Origin: Bacteroidota bacterium
GTDB lineage: Bacteria; Pseudomonadota; Alphaproteobacteria; Puniceispirillales; Puniceispirillaceae
Assembly: GCA_009936825.1 (NCBI GenBank)
Contig: JAACDV010000128.1
Location: 1-6,596 of the forward strand
Direction: 5' to 3'
Length of the DNA stretch: 6,596 bases
Under the pieces are notes generated by a model. It was not told the origin of the DNA. It searched no databases and saw nothing but the letters and a program-made list of their open reading frames with translations. Numbering within the stretch: position 1 is the first letter of the stretch; every line of letters begins with the position of its first letter. The translations under genes were made by a program, and so were the position numbers. This document shows positions 5,760 through 6,596 of the stretch, piece by piece.

Positions 5760-6164
5760 ATGGCACATCTCAGTTTTGAATATTCGGCAAACCTTGAGGC
5801 GGATCTGAATCTTCAGCATTTCTGTGATCATTTGCGCGATATAATGCGCGACAGCGGTGTCTTTCCCTTGGGCGGTATTCGCGTCAGGGGGGTGCGGGTT
5901 GATGTCTGCGCGGTGGCCAGCGGCGCCCCGGAGCTGGGTTTTATCGACATGACGGTCCGAATGGGTGCAGGCCGTGATGAGGCCACCCGAACCGCGGTAA
6001 CCGAAGCAATTTATGCGGGCGCGGAAGGCTGGCTAAAACCGCGGATGAAAGACCGGCCTTTTGCCCTGTCGTTGGAGATAATCCAGATCGATGCCCGTTT
6101 TTCTGAAAAGCGGTTCAACACCCTGCATGCCTTCCTGAAATCGCAGGAGCAGACGGGTGGCTGA
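5760..6164 (+). CDS. hpaF: 5-carboxymethyl-2-hydroxymuconate delta-isomerase (HpaF), lacking the N-terminal proline
   Basis: HpaF converts 5-carboxymethyl-2-hydroxymuconate to 5-oxopent-3-ene-1,2,5-tricarboxylate. The protein is 134 aa, near the roughly 126 aa of E. coli HpaF, and belongs to the tautomerase superfamily. Family landmarks are HLSFEYSANLE at the N-terminus (residues 3-13), SGVFPLGGIRVR (32-43, with R41 and R43 aligning to the conserved GIRSR arginines), FIDMTVRMGAGR (61-72), FALSLEI (101-107) and the C-terminal NTLHAFLK (120-127). The family catalyses with an N-terminal proline exposed after Met removal. Here residue 2 is Ala (codon gca), so that residue is missing. ATG 5760 has GAGGGG 9 nt upstream. 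The frame stays open upstream to a TTG at 5679, but that stretch resembles no HpaF and has no proline at the needed place. The 3' end overlaps hpaR by 8 bp. Confidence 0.92.
   Translation: MAHLSFEYSANLEADLNLQHFCDHLRDIMRDSGVFPLGGIRVRGVRVDVCAVASGAPELGFIDMTVRMGAGRDEATRTAVTEAIYAGAEGWLKPRMKDRPFALSLEIIQIDARFSEKRFNTLHAFLKSQEQTGG
6145..6149 (+). promoter_or_regulatory. Ribosome binding site of hpaR, supporting its GTG start
   Basis: AGGAG inside the 3' end of hpaF lies 7 nt before GTG 6157. It is the main reason for accepting a GTG start; the nearby ATG at 6164 is in another frame. Confidence 0.75.
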
Positions 6165-6594
6165 TGCACCGCGTTATAATGATTCGCTGACTATTGCGCT
6201 TTTGCGCGCGCGCGATGCAGTGACAGCGCAATTTCGTGAACATGTTAGCGCCGCCGGATTGACCTTGCAGCAATGGCGGGTCATTCGCGCGCTGGCCGAT
6301 GGCAGTGAGTTGGATACCAGCACGCTGGCGAAACGCTGTGTTATTCTGGCACCGTCGCTGTCCCGTATCATAAATCATCTGTCAGAAAACGGGCTGGTCG
6401 AACAGGTACCTGCACACGACCGCCGCTTACGCGTTTTGCGCCTGACCGCTGACGGGCAATCACTGTTCGGGAAAGTCTGGCAGACCAGCCAGGGAAAATA
6501 TCGGGATATCGAGACTGCGTTTGGCGTTGAGGAAACGCGCGCGCTTGTTGATAATCTGAACCGGCTGCGGGCCGCCCTAGAACGATCAGACTGA
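6157..6594 (+). CDS. hpaR: Homoprotocatechuate degradation operon regulator HpaR, MarR family
   Basis: This is a predicted DNA-binding repressor of the hpa genes, released by a pathway aromatic such as homoprotocatechuate; that role is known for enterobacterial HpaR. At 145 aa it has normal MarR length. The opening NDSLTIALLRARDA (8-21) closely matches E. coli HpaR (HDSLTIALLQAREA). Next come LTLQQWRVIRALA (35-47), the winged-helix core with recognition helix around ILAPSLSRIINHLSENGL (63-80), and the wing with the D-x-R motif HDRRLRVLRLTADG (87-100); amphipathic helices for dimerisation close the protein. The start is GTG 6157, chosen because AGGAG sits 7 nt upstream and no in-frame ATG lies near. 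The start lies inside the last codons of hpaF, so regulator and isomerase are translationally coupled. Transcription from the divergent control region makes autoregulation likely (inference). Confidence 0.95.
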   Translation: MADAPRYNDSLTIALLRARDAVTAQFREHVSAAGLTLQQWRVIRALADGSELDTSTLAKRCVILAPSLSRIINHLSENGLVEQVPAHDRRLRVLRLTADGQSLFGKVWQTSQGKYRDIETAFGVEETRALVDNLNRLRAALERSD

Positions 6595-6596
6595 AC

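Noticed and set aside
1..6596. CRISPR arrays, tRNA or rRNA genes, insertion sequences, attachment sites
   Set aside because: No repeated units, tRNA-like cloverleaf, transposase or terminal repeats were seen; the window is almost fully occupied by the hpa genes.

Overview
The window carries a homoprotocatechuate (3,4-dihydroxyphenylacetate) meta-cleavage operon of the hpa type. Seven of its eight genes are complete and one runs off the left edge. The protein sequences and the MarR-type HpaR point to a Gram-negative proteobacterium. The mix of VOC-type HpaD, a generic fumarylacetoacetate-hydrolase (FAH) protein, moderate GC and tight spacing fits an alphaproteobacterium, possibly a marine one. 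That placement is inference, since there is no rRNA or other marker gene here.

Layout. A divergent control region of about 165 bp (5595-5759) separates two arms. Leftwards, on the minus strand, lie hpaE (5594-4056), hpaD (4047-3067), a single-domain FAH-family gene (3009-2125), hpaH (2115-1306), hpaI (1242-472) and a cysQ-like phosphatase (465 to beyond base 1). Gaps are 8, 57, 9, 63 and 6 nt, consistent with one transcript. Rightwards, on the plus strand, lie hpaF (5760-6164) and hpaR (6157-6594), which overlap by 8 bp. Only the gap at 5595-5759 exceeds 100 bp, and there is no gene-free stretch over 300 bases.

Pathway. HpaD opens the ring of homoprotocatechuate to 5-carboxymethyl-2-hydroxymuconate semialdehyde. 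HpaE oxidises the aldehyde to the acid and HpaF tautomerises it. An FAH-family enzyme then decarboxylates, and probably isomerises, the product. HpaH hydrates the resulting 2-oxo-heptenedioate, and HpaI cleaves the hydrated product to pyruvate and succinate semialdehyde. HpaR is the expected pathway repressor. The upstream 4-hydroxyphenylacetate hydroxylase (HpaBC), a transporter and a succinate-semialdehyde dehydrogenase are not in the window.

The pathway itself is known, and I see no wholly new system. The points worth a second look are: an HpaF whose N-terminal catalytic proline is replaced by alanine; a single generic FAH protein where enterobacteria have a fused two-domain HpaG; a PAP-phosphatase (CysQ-type) gene coupled to hpaI in the same reading frame; and operator-like inverted repeats in the divergent control region.
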